From Brachionus rotundiformis (taxonomy: Eukaryota; Rotifera; Eurotatoria; Ploima; Brachionidae): 64,000 nt of DNA. The stretch is taken from assembly GCA_016802295.1 (NCBI GenBank), contig JAESIW010000090.1, positions 595,501-659,500 on the forward strand, given 5' to 3'. Each line of letters starts with the position of its first letter. The first letter of the stretch is position 1. The notes below the pieces were generated by a model. That model did no database searches and was not told the DNA's origin. It saw nothing but the letters and a program-made list of their open reading frames with translations. Position numbers and translations under genes: made by a program. Shown piece by piece: positions 9,761 through 20,326 of the stretch.

Positions 9761-12700
9761 ATGCCATATATAATGGACGGCTCGTCGACACTCGAAGGCC
9801 CAAGCGTTGCTGAAGAAGCATCCATTGACTCAAACACATCCATTCAAACAAACCAAACAGTCTCGTCTGGCCAGCAGCAGCTGGGCTTCTGCTACTCGTG
9901 CAATCGTAGCTCCGTAATAGACACTACAAACTACAGCTGTGCCTCGTGTTCGAGCGGATTTGTCGAGATGCTGGTGGAAGAGGGCGCGAGCGCGCACAAC
10001 CACCCTGCGGCCAGCTCAGATCAAGAGTCCATATTCGAGAGGCCGTTCCTGCGGGTGGTCAATCTCGGCCGCACCGAATCGGCAAACAGACTGTCCAATT
10101 TGTTCTCCAGTTTGAACGAGAGCCCTGGCATGGAGCCTTCGAGCGCCGCCGGCACTCAAGAGTCCTTTTTTAACCGATTTCGGTCCAACCGGGACCGCGC
10201 TCAAGTCGGATTCAGATTCAGGAATCAGCCTGAGGCCGAGCCGGACGACGAGAGCTCCAGATCCTCGTCGTCGTCGTCCCGGCGTAGATCGCGCAGCCCG
10301 CCCATTTTGGCCCGCACCAGCTCGCGTCCTTTCTCTCGCAACCGGTTTCTAAGTCTCCTTGACGATGACAGCAACATGTTCATCGACTATGGCGCTGTTG
10401 TGATCACAACTGTACTATTTATCTTTTCATATTTATAAAGAAAATATATTTTCTAATTTTTCATTAGCTCATTAATCAGTTGAGAAATCGCGGTGCCGCT
10501 CCGGCATCTGAATCACAAATACAGAGCTTGCCAGTTGTGTTTGTCGATCAAAAATTAGTTGGTAATTAGTTTTAATTTGTTCGATTTAATTAGGGCTTAT
10601 TAATTAAATTTAAATATAAAAACAATTTAGATGAGAGTTGTCAGTGTGCGGTGTGTATGGAGGACTTTTTGCTCAATGAACAGGTCAAAAAGCTGCCATG
10701 CAAGCATCTTTTTCATCACCAATGCATTGCTACATGGCTCAAGTTGGTAAGTTGAGTTTTATAAATGTACAACTAGAAAACATGTTGAGGGTTTACGGAC
10801 TAAAAAGTTTGTGTCTGCTTGACCAGGTTTTTTTTTAAACAGGCTTAACACTAGAAAGCCCCTTTTTATCTTAAAAGGGTAAAGTTATCAAAAATTACTC
10901 AAAGAAACTTAAAATAAACTTGTAATACTTAAATTTTTAATAATATTTTAAATAATTTTTTATCTATTTCTTGTGATATTTTAATTTAAAATTTTTGTAA
11001 ATAATCAGCCGGGCTTTCTAGGGTTAAATATAAGCTAAGATTATGTAAAGTTAGTTTTGCTACTTTTTTTTTATTTGCCAGATCAAAGATTGCTATTTGT
11101 ACACACCTTTAAATCGGCTAGTAGATTTTATTTGTTTAATATAAGTCTAAGTACCATGGACAAATTGAAATAAGAATTTAATGTGCAATTAATTATCTAT
11201 TTTTCAATTATGTAAATAAAATTCAGCTTGTTATGAACAAAAAATTATTTTGGCCTAATGAAAGTTGTTTAAAAAACAAATTTTTCCCATATGGACAATT
11301 TTTTGTCAATATATAGTTTTTGGAGATATTAACACTAGAAAGCCCGAGGGGTTTTAAGACCCCTTTTTAAAAAATATAAAATTGAATATTATCTCAAAGA
11401 AATAAAGTTATCAAAAATTACTCAAACAAACTTAAATTAAACTTGTGATACTTAAATTTTTTAATCATGTTTTAAATAAGTTTTTCCTATATCCTTTGAT
11501 ATTTTGATTTAAAATTTTTTTTTAAACATAGAGATAAAATCTAAATAATTAATAAATGATTGATTTATATTAAAATCTGTTCATAAGAGATGAGGTTTTA
11601 AAATTTAAAAAAAAAACGAGTCAAAATGATTCGTTTGGTGCTTCTAGTGTTAATTGAAAATGTTTTAAATTTTTAATTAATTAATATTTTTTGATTTTTT
11701 GTTCCATATTCATTTCATATGGGACATGAGATGATTACTATTGTCTTTCCCGATCAAGTCCATTTTCGCCTTTCCCATTGCTTCTCACCATTTTATTCCC
11801 ATTTCGGTGAACTCTTTCGTGATTGTCGACCTCCACACAACTGCTGATCTTCCTACCTTGAGACATCCATTCAATGGCTCTTTCTGGTAAAATGAAGAAA
11901 CTTGTTTCTATTTCACTAAATAAATAAAATAAATCCCTTATTCGAATTATTTATTTAATAAAAATGTATCTTGTTTAAAAGAATATTCTTGAATCATGTC
12001 TAATGTAAATACATTTTTCTTGTCTCTAATAGAAGAAAAAAAAGCAAAATTTTCTCTCATAAGAGCCATTTTCTTTGATAACAGAACTTTCTTATAATTG
12101 ATTAAATACGAAAGGAATAGTGTCAGGTAGGGAACACATCCTTTTCTGACTCCTGTACACACTTTAAAGCTTTCAGATTTTTTTTCCGGGATCAGGCTAC
12201 ATTTACTTGTATGATAGGCGATAGGATTTTAATAAGACCCTAAATGATTATCTGTGTTTATGTTATCAAGGGCTTTCTTGAATTCAACCAAGTTGAGATA
12301 AATTAGTCTGTCCCATTCCAAACTTGATCTATGATGTTCCTGAGAGCAAATATCTGGTCTGTGCGTCCTCTCTAAAATTTTTCTTAGCTTAAATAGCTTG
12401 GCTTTTGACCAGTCAACATGTATTTTTTCCTGCGGCCAAATCTCACTTAAGAGATATTGCAAATGATCAGCAATCTGCGTCAATACCATAAAATGGACCT
12501 CTATCTGGCTTGGCATTTCTATGTCAAAGTCTAGGTCACTGCTAGCGGGTTCAGGTCTCTTCTGGTCAATTTAGAGCTCTCTTTGATTAATTTTTATCTT
12601 TTCTTACAATTTTAAATAAATGATAAAACTAAATCAATTGAAAAAGAATTAAAAACTAACTTAAAAGACTATTAATAAGTTAAATCTAATAAATAATAAT

Positions 12701-13469
12701 TAGAGATGTTGATTAAAAGTTAAAAATTAATTGTTTGCTTTCCAAGCATGCCACTTGTCCAGTGTGTCGTAATAACATAAATGGCGAAGAATCCAACAAC
12801 TCCGCAAACACCACAAATCTTTTGAATGAGTCTGGTCCGACATTTTTTAACATAATTCCGTTCAATTCAGAAGATGCCATCGCTACTTCAAGCTCAACGT
12901 CCTCAGCCACCTCGACTACTGCTCAACCAAATGCCAGGCGAAGCGCGCCAAATTCGCGAAACCAAAGCCTGTACAGGATACACATACGACCTCGCTTGAA
13001 CACTGGAGTTTCCCAGATGACCGAATCAAATAGCGACGAGGCTATGTCCCATTTGAGATCTGGCGTACGAATACGCACACATCTAAACAATCAGGCACCA
13101 ACCGAGCCAAATGAAACTGGCCGCAGGCCTACCAGACTTAATTATGGTCAAATAATGCAACAATTTATGAGTCGTCACCCCATTGACGAAGCTGAAAGAG
13201 AGCGCGACATCGGCTCATCTATCCGGGTCACCACTCGGCTAGCACAGCCTGGCGATTCGGACCAGCGCTCCAGATACTCAAATGTGATGAATTATTTGAT
13301 TAATCAAATTCAAGACCGATCCAACACCAATGTAAATAGAAGGGAAGACAATTTTTTGGACGATGATGTTATTGAAATTGAGCAAGAGAATAATCAGAGC
13401 GCCGATGCAGACGAGTCGAGTCAAACACCCAGTGATGATTTGCCAAATGCCAAAAGAAGAAGAGTTTAA
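9761..13469 (+). CDS. RING-H2 E3 ubiquitin ligase, RNF126/RNF115-like (intron-bearing copy)
   Basis: Exons 9761..10411, 10468..10561, 10631..10746 and 12747..13469; introns 56, 69 and 2000 nt; phases fit; 527 residues. The N-terminal zinc ribbon FCYSCNRSS...YSCASCSSGFVEM corresponds to the substrate/BAG6-binding finger of RNF126. A Ser/Arg-rich linker follows, then LINQLRNRGAAPASES (family LLNQLENTGPPPA), then a C3H2C3 RING split by the long intron: CAVCMED...LPCKHLFHHQC...WLKL / HATCPVCRNNING. The tail is long and polar, ending in an acidic stretch plus KRRRV. The E3 role in cytosolic quality control is family knowledge. It is more divergent than the intronless paralogue at 20327..21283. An alternative ATG lies at 9773. 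Confidence 0.87.
10845..11027. mobile_element. piggyBac-like MITE, short copy
   Basis: Begins TTAACACTAGAAAGCCC and ends GGGCTTTCTAGGGTTAA, giving terminal inverted repeats of 17 bp (two mismatches) that include TTAA. TTAA target duplication plus a CCCTAGAAAG-type terminus is the piggyBac hallmark. 183 bp, no coding capacity. The interior is alignable with the neighbouring copy (shared AAAGTTATCAAAAATTACTC). Confidence 0.8.
11329..11653. mobile_element. piggyBac-like MITE, long copy
   Basis: Begins TTAACACTAGAAAGCCCGAG and ends with the inverse, CTTCTAGTGTTAA. TTAA at both ends; 325 bp; interior homologous to the copy 300 bp upstream. Non-coding. Confidence 0.78.
11950..12620 (-). pseudogene. 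Decayed LINE reverse transcriptase, antisense in the intron
   Basis: Minus-strand reading shows RT pieces in the right order: IWPQEKIHVDWSKAKLFKL (pre-RT 'IW..EKIP.DW' region), RSSLEWDRLIYLNLVEFKKA (RT motif with YLNFVDFEKAFD-like core; the catalytic-type D is E here) and VCTGVRKGCVPYLTLF (the TGVRQGC.LSP.LF motif). Frames shift between the pieces and the YADD box is not found, so it is dead. The style resembles endonuclease-type non-LTR elements. Confidence 0.75.
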
Positions 13470-14561
13470 TTATTGATTATTTATTTTTAACTAACTAAAT
13501 TCGAATTATCTGAATCGAAGATTTTATTTTTTTAAATTGGTCCGAAATGTATGGAGACTAAGCATATGAAAGCACTGCCAGAGACTGAATAATTAAATTT
13601 TTTTATTATTTTTTTTTTTTTTTGAGTTTTTCTTCTATTTTTTCAAAGTTAATTGTTTAAAAAAATGCAAAAAAAATTATTTAAATCTTTTAATAGAAAA
13701 TTATTTAAAAAAAAAAAGAGAGATTAAACTTTTATGTTAAACATGGAATTTGATTATAAATAATAAATTAAATTTTTAATCAGATAATAATGTATTGGCA
13801 AAAATTTGGTTCATTCAATTTTATAATTTGCTTAAATACAATTTGTCCTAATTATAGAATATATCTTTTATTTATGGGAAAATGATTTATCCTTATTTGA
13901 AAAATTAAATTTTAAAATTTGATTAATCAAGATACAATATGTATAACTCTTGGACTATTTGCCAAAGTGAACCATTTTCATCACCTAATTTACTTCTTGA
14001 CATTTTCCAAAGATAATTTAATTTTAATCTTTTTAAATAACAATTTTATTAAAAGTTTTGTTTATAAATTTATTTTAATGAAAATATTTAGCATCAATAC
14101 TTAGTGTTACGGATGCACAGTTAATCTGCGGAACTTAAGTTCACTGTCATATTCTCACATGTTTTCTTATTATAAAATAATTTGATACACGACAACAAGA
14201 AGTAAATAAAGATTTATCACGCCAAATTCTTATTTATTTAGTTTAATGTCTAATCTCAGTCATAACACAAGGTTAGATCAAAAAACCACAACTTGCCAAA
14301 TCCTAGTCCAAATTGGTCCATTTCTAGTCATTTTCGATGCTTTTTAAAACTTTTCATGGGATGTTGGCCAGTTATTACATTTGTATAAAATGGTAAAATT
14401 ATTTTAATTTAATGACAGAAGAATTTTTATATAATGCTAATAATATGTTGAGAATCAGATTAGAAGGATAGTAGTTTATTATTAATCTATTATTAATCTC
14501 TGGAACAACCAATTCTAAATAATTTAATCACTTTTATTAAATATTTATAAAAAATTTTAAT
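13470..14561. other. Intergenic, AT-rich
   Basis: No supported gene. Long poly-T/A runs near 13600-13710. Confidence 0.4.
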
Positions 14562-15116
14562 TTAAAATAAAATATTGGTAATTTTTCTAATTAATATCAT
14601 AAACCAAAAATTTTGATATTTAATTGATTGATTATAGAGAGTCAAGCTATTACATAGTTCTTTGTGACATATTGTATAATTTTTCTCAAACATAACCACA
14701 TAATTGACAAGAGGAAAATGACATTGTTGAACATAGCCATAAACACTTTTGCCAATGAAGCAACCATTCGGACACTTTACAGTCTTTTTACTTAGCTCTT
14801 TTTCTCTGCAATGAAGACAATAGTAGCAATTATCATTTGGTTCATTAAAATTAAAGTTTCCCAACTCATTACAAAGATCAGTGTCACAGCGAGCATATTT
14901 CTTGCCATTAAATTTACCGTTCTCTATCAACTTATGAGAAAAACATTGCTGGGTATAACCACTATCTCCTTGGGCTATCATGCAACCATTTTCACATTTG
15001 ACCATCTGGCTTTCTAAGTTATCCAGTGAACAATTTATACAATAATAACAATTATTGTAAGTCAAGCATCTTTTAGATATCAAAATAATTAACAATATTA
15101 AAAATTTCCTTAACAT
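14562..15116 (-). CDS. Secreted or anchored protein with two Ly6/uPAR-like domains
   Basis: Unnamed. 184 residues from the ATG at 15116, chosen because MLRKFLILLIILISKRCLT is a good signal peptide; the longer open frame upstream lacks an ATG. Two tandem cysteine-rich repeats follow, about residues 23-85 and 96-160, each patterned CYYC.{2}C ... K/C..GC ... QQC ... C....CN (ending CDTDLCNEL and CHKELCNSL). The CN ending is the mark of the three-finger LU fold. The C-terminus is hydrophobic (FWFMILI), possibly a GPI-attachment or membrane signal, though weak. It starts about 120 bp beyond the PRMT3 stop on the same strand. Ligand unknown. Confidence 0.72.
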   Translation of the reverse strand: MLRKFLILLIILISKRCLTYNNCYYCINCSLDNLESQMVKCENGCMIAQGDSGYTQQCFSHKLIENGKFNGKKYARCDTDLCNELGNFNFNEPNDNCYYCLHCREKELSKKTVKCPNGCFIGKSVYGYVQQCHFPLVNYVVMFEKNYTICHKELCNSLTLYNQSIKYQNFWFMILIRKITNILF

Positions 15117-15236
15117 CTTAAGAATATTAAAAATTACAAATTTCAATCTGTTATTATCTCTTTCGGTATACTAATATATATTATCTAAAAAACAAAAATA
15201 TTTATCATAAATATTTATTTAATTTTAAATTTTGTT

Positions 15237-17259
15237 TTATTCAACTTTATAAGAATATAAACGATCTAAAACATTTAATTGTATGCAATAACTTCTTGAA
15301 TAATTAGGATTCTTGAAGCATCTGATTGTTCCTGAAATTATTTGATCTTTTTTGACAGCGATGGGCTCTTCGAATTGGAAGAGTGTTTGTTGCCAATGAG
15401 TATCTTTGTGGAATGGTGATGTTGAAAATGAGCTCTTAAAAATTAAAATGTTAAATTAAAAAAATTGATTAAATTTTTTTCCAAACTACTCGGTTGGTCA
15501 ATGAGGAATGATTGAAGAATGTGTCAAAGCTGGAGCCGATTGCGGTCAGATCACAGTCTTGATTTGATTTTATTTGGAAATTTGTTGAAAATTCTCTTAC
15601 ATCCTCAGTGGTTACCTTCATGCAATCTATTTCTTTAAACATGAAAAGATCACTGACCACTTTATGCTCATCAATGATCTGTACCTGTGCATCTTTGCAT
15701 ACACTCTGTTTCATTGTGTTCATTTTAAAGCCATAAACATTTGACCAAAACTTAATGGTGCGATCATAAGTTTCCAAGTCACTTACACCAAACAAATGCA
15801 TCTCGAACATATTAGGCAGAACAACTCCGGTCTCTTTGTTCAAGTATTTGTCTCTGGCGTAAAGAACCGAGTCCAGCATGGACTCGAAGAGTAAAAAATA
15901 TCCCATCCATTCTGATATAATTATATCCACTTTATCAACTGGAAGCTTCACCTCTTCCATTTTACCTTTCAAAAAGACAATTTTTTCCTCGCAGTCATTC
16001 TCTCTTAAAAAAATGTTATTATTATAAAGAAATTAATTTTACAATAAAGTGTTAAATTTTTGATAAAAATTATCTAATTTTATATTTAATTTTTTTAAAA
16101 TTCACTTGCTTGGCAATGGTGACGGCTTTGTCGAGTATTTCCGACATGTCAACAGCTATCACTTGTTTGGCTCCTGCTCTGACAGCAAATAAAGATAAGA
16201 TACCACTACCACAACCAACATCCAGAACAATTTTGTCTTTAAACAAGTGTTTATTGTCCAATATTGCGTTCATGTAGCCTTCAGTTCTGACCTTATCCTG
16301 AAGCATTTCCAAATGGATAGAATAATTTGAATAAGAGTTGACATAAACCGAATCGTCACCAGAATCTGACTCAGATGATTCACTGGTCGTTTTTTGCTTC
16401 TGGTTCAATAAATTAGTAGCAATATTTCTACAATTTAATTACTCCTAATTAAAAAAATAAGACATGCATCATCATTTACCTGAATTTGTTCACCATTTCT
16501 AGCAATTCTTCAATTTTATTATCCTTATCTTTAATTATTTTCTCATATTTTTTCATCACTATTTCCATTTCAGACGACTTGATTGGATTATTATTATTTA
16601 TTTCTAACAAAGAGTCCAAGAGGTCCAAATCTTCCTCTACATCAAACTGCAAAGCCGGATCATCCTCAATGACAGTCTTCATGTACAAGTCGTCATTCCA
16701 TGGAATTTCATTTTCGCATTCCGTGTTAAAAATTTTAACTGTTGGCCTCTAAATAAAGTAATCACTAATCAAACAAGTGGTAAAAATTTGGCAAAAAATT
16801 TAATTCAATTTTATCTATTTTATCTTTCTCCTAAATCTAAATTTTTTTGCTATTTGCACCGAACCAGTTAGGAGACAAAAAAAACTATAAAAATCATTCT
16901 AGTTTAAATTGTTTTTTTTTTTAATATTAATTTTAAAAATCAAAAATTAAACTCATTTAATTAGTAAATGGTAAAAATAAAATCTTAATAAGATAACTTT
17001 TATTTACTTGAGATCTTATAAAATTGATCATTTTAATATAGTCTATCTGATTCATGTTATATTTGTTTATCATTTTAATAAGATTGAAATTATTGTCTTG
17101 AAACTCTGACTTAAACATTTCAGCAACGCTTTGGTAAATCTTGTCACTAAAAAGTCCCTTTACTGGCACGTTTTCCAGATCATCTTCTTCATCAAAGTCC
17201 TCATCTCGAAAATCGCTTTCGTCCGAATCGTAAACATTATCTCTAACTAAATTATTCAT
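15237..17259 (-). CDS. PRMT3: Protein arginine N-methyltransferase 3 (PRMT3)
   Basis: Type I arginine methyltransferase; in known animals and yeast it methylates ribosomal protein uS5 (RPS2) in the cytosol. Exons on the minus strand 17008..17259, 16480..16748, 16106..16427, 15490..15999, 15237..15434; phases fit; 516 residues (human 531). SAM site VLDVGCGSGILSLFAVRAGA, double-E loop SEWMGYFLLFESM and THW loop DTHWQQT are intact, so it should be active. N-terminal acidic segment then IKMINFIRSQ / RPTVKIFNTE as in PRMT3. Odd: the C2H2 zinc finger that normally lies between them has lost its cysteines and histidines. The start of exon 4 was set at AAT by phase and family length. The exon 1 donor reads GTAAAT. 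Confidence 0.93.
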
Positions 17260-17452
17260 TTTCTTTCTAAATAATCTTAATTTTTAAAATTAATTTATTC
17301 TTTAATTGGATGCTTGATTAATAAATATTTAAAAATTTATATCTTTTAGTCCTATTGGCTATTTAGGACCTAATTTAAATTACTAAAGATTAAATTTTAA
17401 AAATAATTAATTTTTTTAAACTTTATTTATTTAACTAGAAATTTTAATTTAA

Positions 17453-19092
17453 TCAATCAGCAGATTTATTTTTAGATATATTTTTATAAATTTTTGCTTT
17501 TTTGGCTTTTTTCTCATTTTCAAACGGGAGTTTTCGTTTGCCAGAGAATTTTTTGCCAGCAGACACGCCCAAGTCAACAAATGGCGGCACACGAAAACCA
17601 AAGCTTTTGGCAACTTGTTCAATATCAAGCGTATCTACATTATAAACAGTCTTCATGCTATGGCTAGCGTAGGCTCTAACATAAGCTTTGTAGGCTTCTT
17701 TGGCACTCATGTGCAAAAAGTAGTTTTTCTCAATCAACTTTTCCAATTGAGAGCTGATGTCGGCAATTTTAGACCAAGAAAAATCAAACTCATTGAGTGA
17801 AACTTTAGCCTGTTTTAAGTATCTCAGGAATCCAAGTTCCTCTGGTCTCAGAATGAGCAAAGCATTGCCCTGACTGCCAGCTCTAGCTGTTCTACCAACT
17901 CTGTGTATGTACTCTCTGGGATCATCTGGCGGATCGTATTGAACAATCCAATCTACCATTGGTATGTCCAAACCGCGCGCTGCCACATCTGTACACAACA
18001 GTATTCCACTCTCAGCATTTGTGAATTGGAAAAATGTTTGGGTACGCTTGGCCTGTTTTTGCTTTCCCTTAAAAGTCAAATTAAAACAAAAATGCATTCC
18101 ACATTTATTTACCAAACTAAATTACATGAATGCACATGACAGGCAGGTCAATATAGTTGAGTAATTCGTGGTGATATTTGACAGACATGCAAGAGCTGAA
18201 AAATACCATGACTTTTTTTTTGCGGTATTTTTTCAAGAATGTAAAGAGCAGCATAAAGCGTTTCTCTGACGGAACCACCACATAGCCTTGCTCCAATCCT
18301 TCTACTGTTGCTTCTTCTTTGTTGTCGTCAATGCCGATGTAAATGGGCTCTTTTTTGAACGAAAGCTTTACCAAATCGTCTGTTTTTTGTGTCAATGTGG
18401 CCGAAAAAAGAATAGTTTGTCTCTTTTCTATAAAAAAATAAAAAATATAAAAAACTTATTTTCTTTTTTTGTTTATTATTTAAATTCCAACTTGGTAAAA
18501 TTTTTAAGATTTGTTTCATCTCCTCTTCGAAGCCGATATCCAAGATTCTGTCCGCTTCATCAATTACCAGGCATTGGAGATTTTTGAACAAAAAGTCTTG
18601 TGTACTCTGGCAATTAAATTAATTATTTTTTTAAATTAAATTAATTAGTTAACAAACCTGGAGGTGATCTAAAAGCCGGCCAGGTGTAGCGACCAAAATG
18701 TTGACTCCTTTGCTTAGCTTTTTAGCTTCTTCTTTCCGATTGGAGCCTCCAATAATAAGACCATACGTCTGGTGATGGTACTTAAGCAGCTCTTGCAAGA
18801 CTCCGAATGTTTGCATGGAAAGCTCTCTAGTTGGCGATATAATTATGGCACCGGTGCCATTTCTTGGCATAAACTTCAATTTGTGCAACAGCTCAACAAC
18901 AGGTACCAAAAACGCCAGAGTCTTTCCGCTGCCGGTCTTGGCAGCTCCCATCAGATCTTTTCCTTCCAGCAGATGATCTACAGTTTTGTCTTGGATCTGC
19001 GTCATGTGGGTAAAGCCCATCTCTTCAATGGCTTTAAGTGTCAAATCGGACACATTGTCTCCTAAGGACTTAAACTCTCGTTTAACTTCCAT
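17453..19092 (-). CDS. DDX18: DEAD-box RNA helicase DDX18 (Has1/Pitchoune)
   Basis: Nucleolar helicase for large-subunit ribosome assembly. Exons on the minus strand 18658..19092, 18492..18606, 18126..18427 and 17453..18067; introns 51-64 nt; phases fit; 488 residues. Q motif FTHMTQIQ, Walker A AAKTGSGKT, PTREL, TPGR, VIDEADRIL, FSATLT, TDVAARGLDIP and HRVGRTARAG are all present, with the C-terminal extension ending in a Lys-rich tail (KKAKIYKNISKNK). Diagnostic DDX18 strings include MVFFSSCMSVKYHHELLNYI. The usual long charged N-terminal extension (human protein 670 aa) is absent: the helicase core begins almost at the ATG. An upstream coding exon is possible but none was seen in the next kilobase. 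Confidence 0.94.
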
Positions 19093-19301
19093 TTATTTGT
19101 TTTAAAAATAAAATGTGTTTTCCAAATTGATAAACATATGCTATATATATAAATTTTATCAAGTGCAAATATAATTTTTATAATTTTTAGTTTTAAACTT
19201 AAGAATTTTCTCGATATGGAAATATTTTTTTCTTAAATTTGTTTAATAATTAACCTAACTTTATTACCTAGAATTAATTAATTCCAAAAATTGGTTTTTT
19301 A

Positions 19302-19808
19302 ATGAGCGATGAGCTTCGCTCGTTGCCTCTGGTCTTGAAAACATTAAATTTTGGTTACAGTGCACTACATATATCTTCAGCTAATGAGCTAATAGATAAT
19401 GATTTGTTTTTGATATTATATTATGTTAAAAAGATAGGTTTTTTTTTTTATTCAAATTATTTTTCAGCAACTATGAAAATATAAAAGCACTTCTTTTTCG
19501 CTCAAAAATTAAATTAAAACTTTTAATTCCTAATTGTACATTCCATTTTTTAGTAAAAATCATATTTTATTAATTTAATAATTGATTGTTTTATTTGTAA
19601 CTAATTTTTATACTTAGGCGGCAGGGTATTTGTGTACATGCCGAAAGATGCTCAAGGCAGAAGTGGTAAAATACCAATGGCTGATACAATATCAGTCATG
19701 ACACTTGATGCTCCACAAGTCAATGAGGAAAAAAATTTAACAATATTTATGGTAACAGATTTTAACATGGCATTGATGGTCGCATATGCATGCACTATAA
19801 TTTGGTAA
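19302..19808 (+). CDS. Possible small two-exon gene of unknown function
   Basis: Not recognised. ATG at 19302 (MSDELRSLPLVLKTLNFGYS...) reads to a GT donor after 19437; an acceptor before 19618 continues in phase with GGRVFVYMPKDAQGRSGKIP and ends at a TAA, 19806..19808. Total 108 residues with a 180-nt intron. The second piece has higher GC than its surroundings and codon-like texture, which is why it is listed. No known domain, signal or membrane segment stands out except a mildly hydrophobic C-terminus. It could equally be a fragment of a dead gene. Confidence 0.3.
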
Positions 19809-20326
19809 ATATGCGATCTGAATATTAAAAATGTCCTTTAATCTAATGATACTTAGAGAAATGATTGAGTATTAAAAAAGTGAGCTATCTATCTTATCAC
19901 TAATCATCTGTCATATTTGAACTGAAGACTATAATAAATTTTTTATACAAACAAAATTATAGAATAAAAATAATTATTTCAGAAACAAAAATATTAATAA
20001 ATCATAAGCAAGACATTGTTAAACTTTTTATTTTAAGAAATTGTCTTTTTTAATATAGAAAAATATACTTGTGTTTATGTTTTATTAGTATTTTCAAAAT
20101 ATGAGCAAAATTATAATCAATTTTTAAAATTTTTATTCAATTTAACAAAAAAAATAATAATAAATTCTTTTATTTCTTGATAATAATTTAAATTTAACTT
20201 TTAAATTGATCAAAGAGACAGTCTTTGTTATCATTACTTACAATTTGTCAAATAAAACTTTGTTTGATAAAACAACCGATAAACATATTTAGGATAGATT
20301 TAAAATATATAAAAAAAAAACTACTT

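Larger units (their letters stand above)
10747..12746 (+). other. Unusually long intron packed with mobile-element relics
   Basis: Donor GTAAGT, acceptor TTTCCAAG. At 2000 nt it is far longer than almost all other introns here (mostly 42-120 nt). It contains two piggyBac-like MITEs and an antisense LINE RT relic. Confidence 0.8.

Noticed and set aside
14562..15116. Reading the LU-domain protein as a venom-type three-finger toxin
   Set aside because: Two-domain layout and lack of any toxin-specific features favour an ordinary Ly6/uPAR-like surface or secreted protein.
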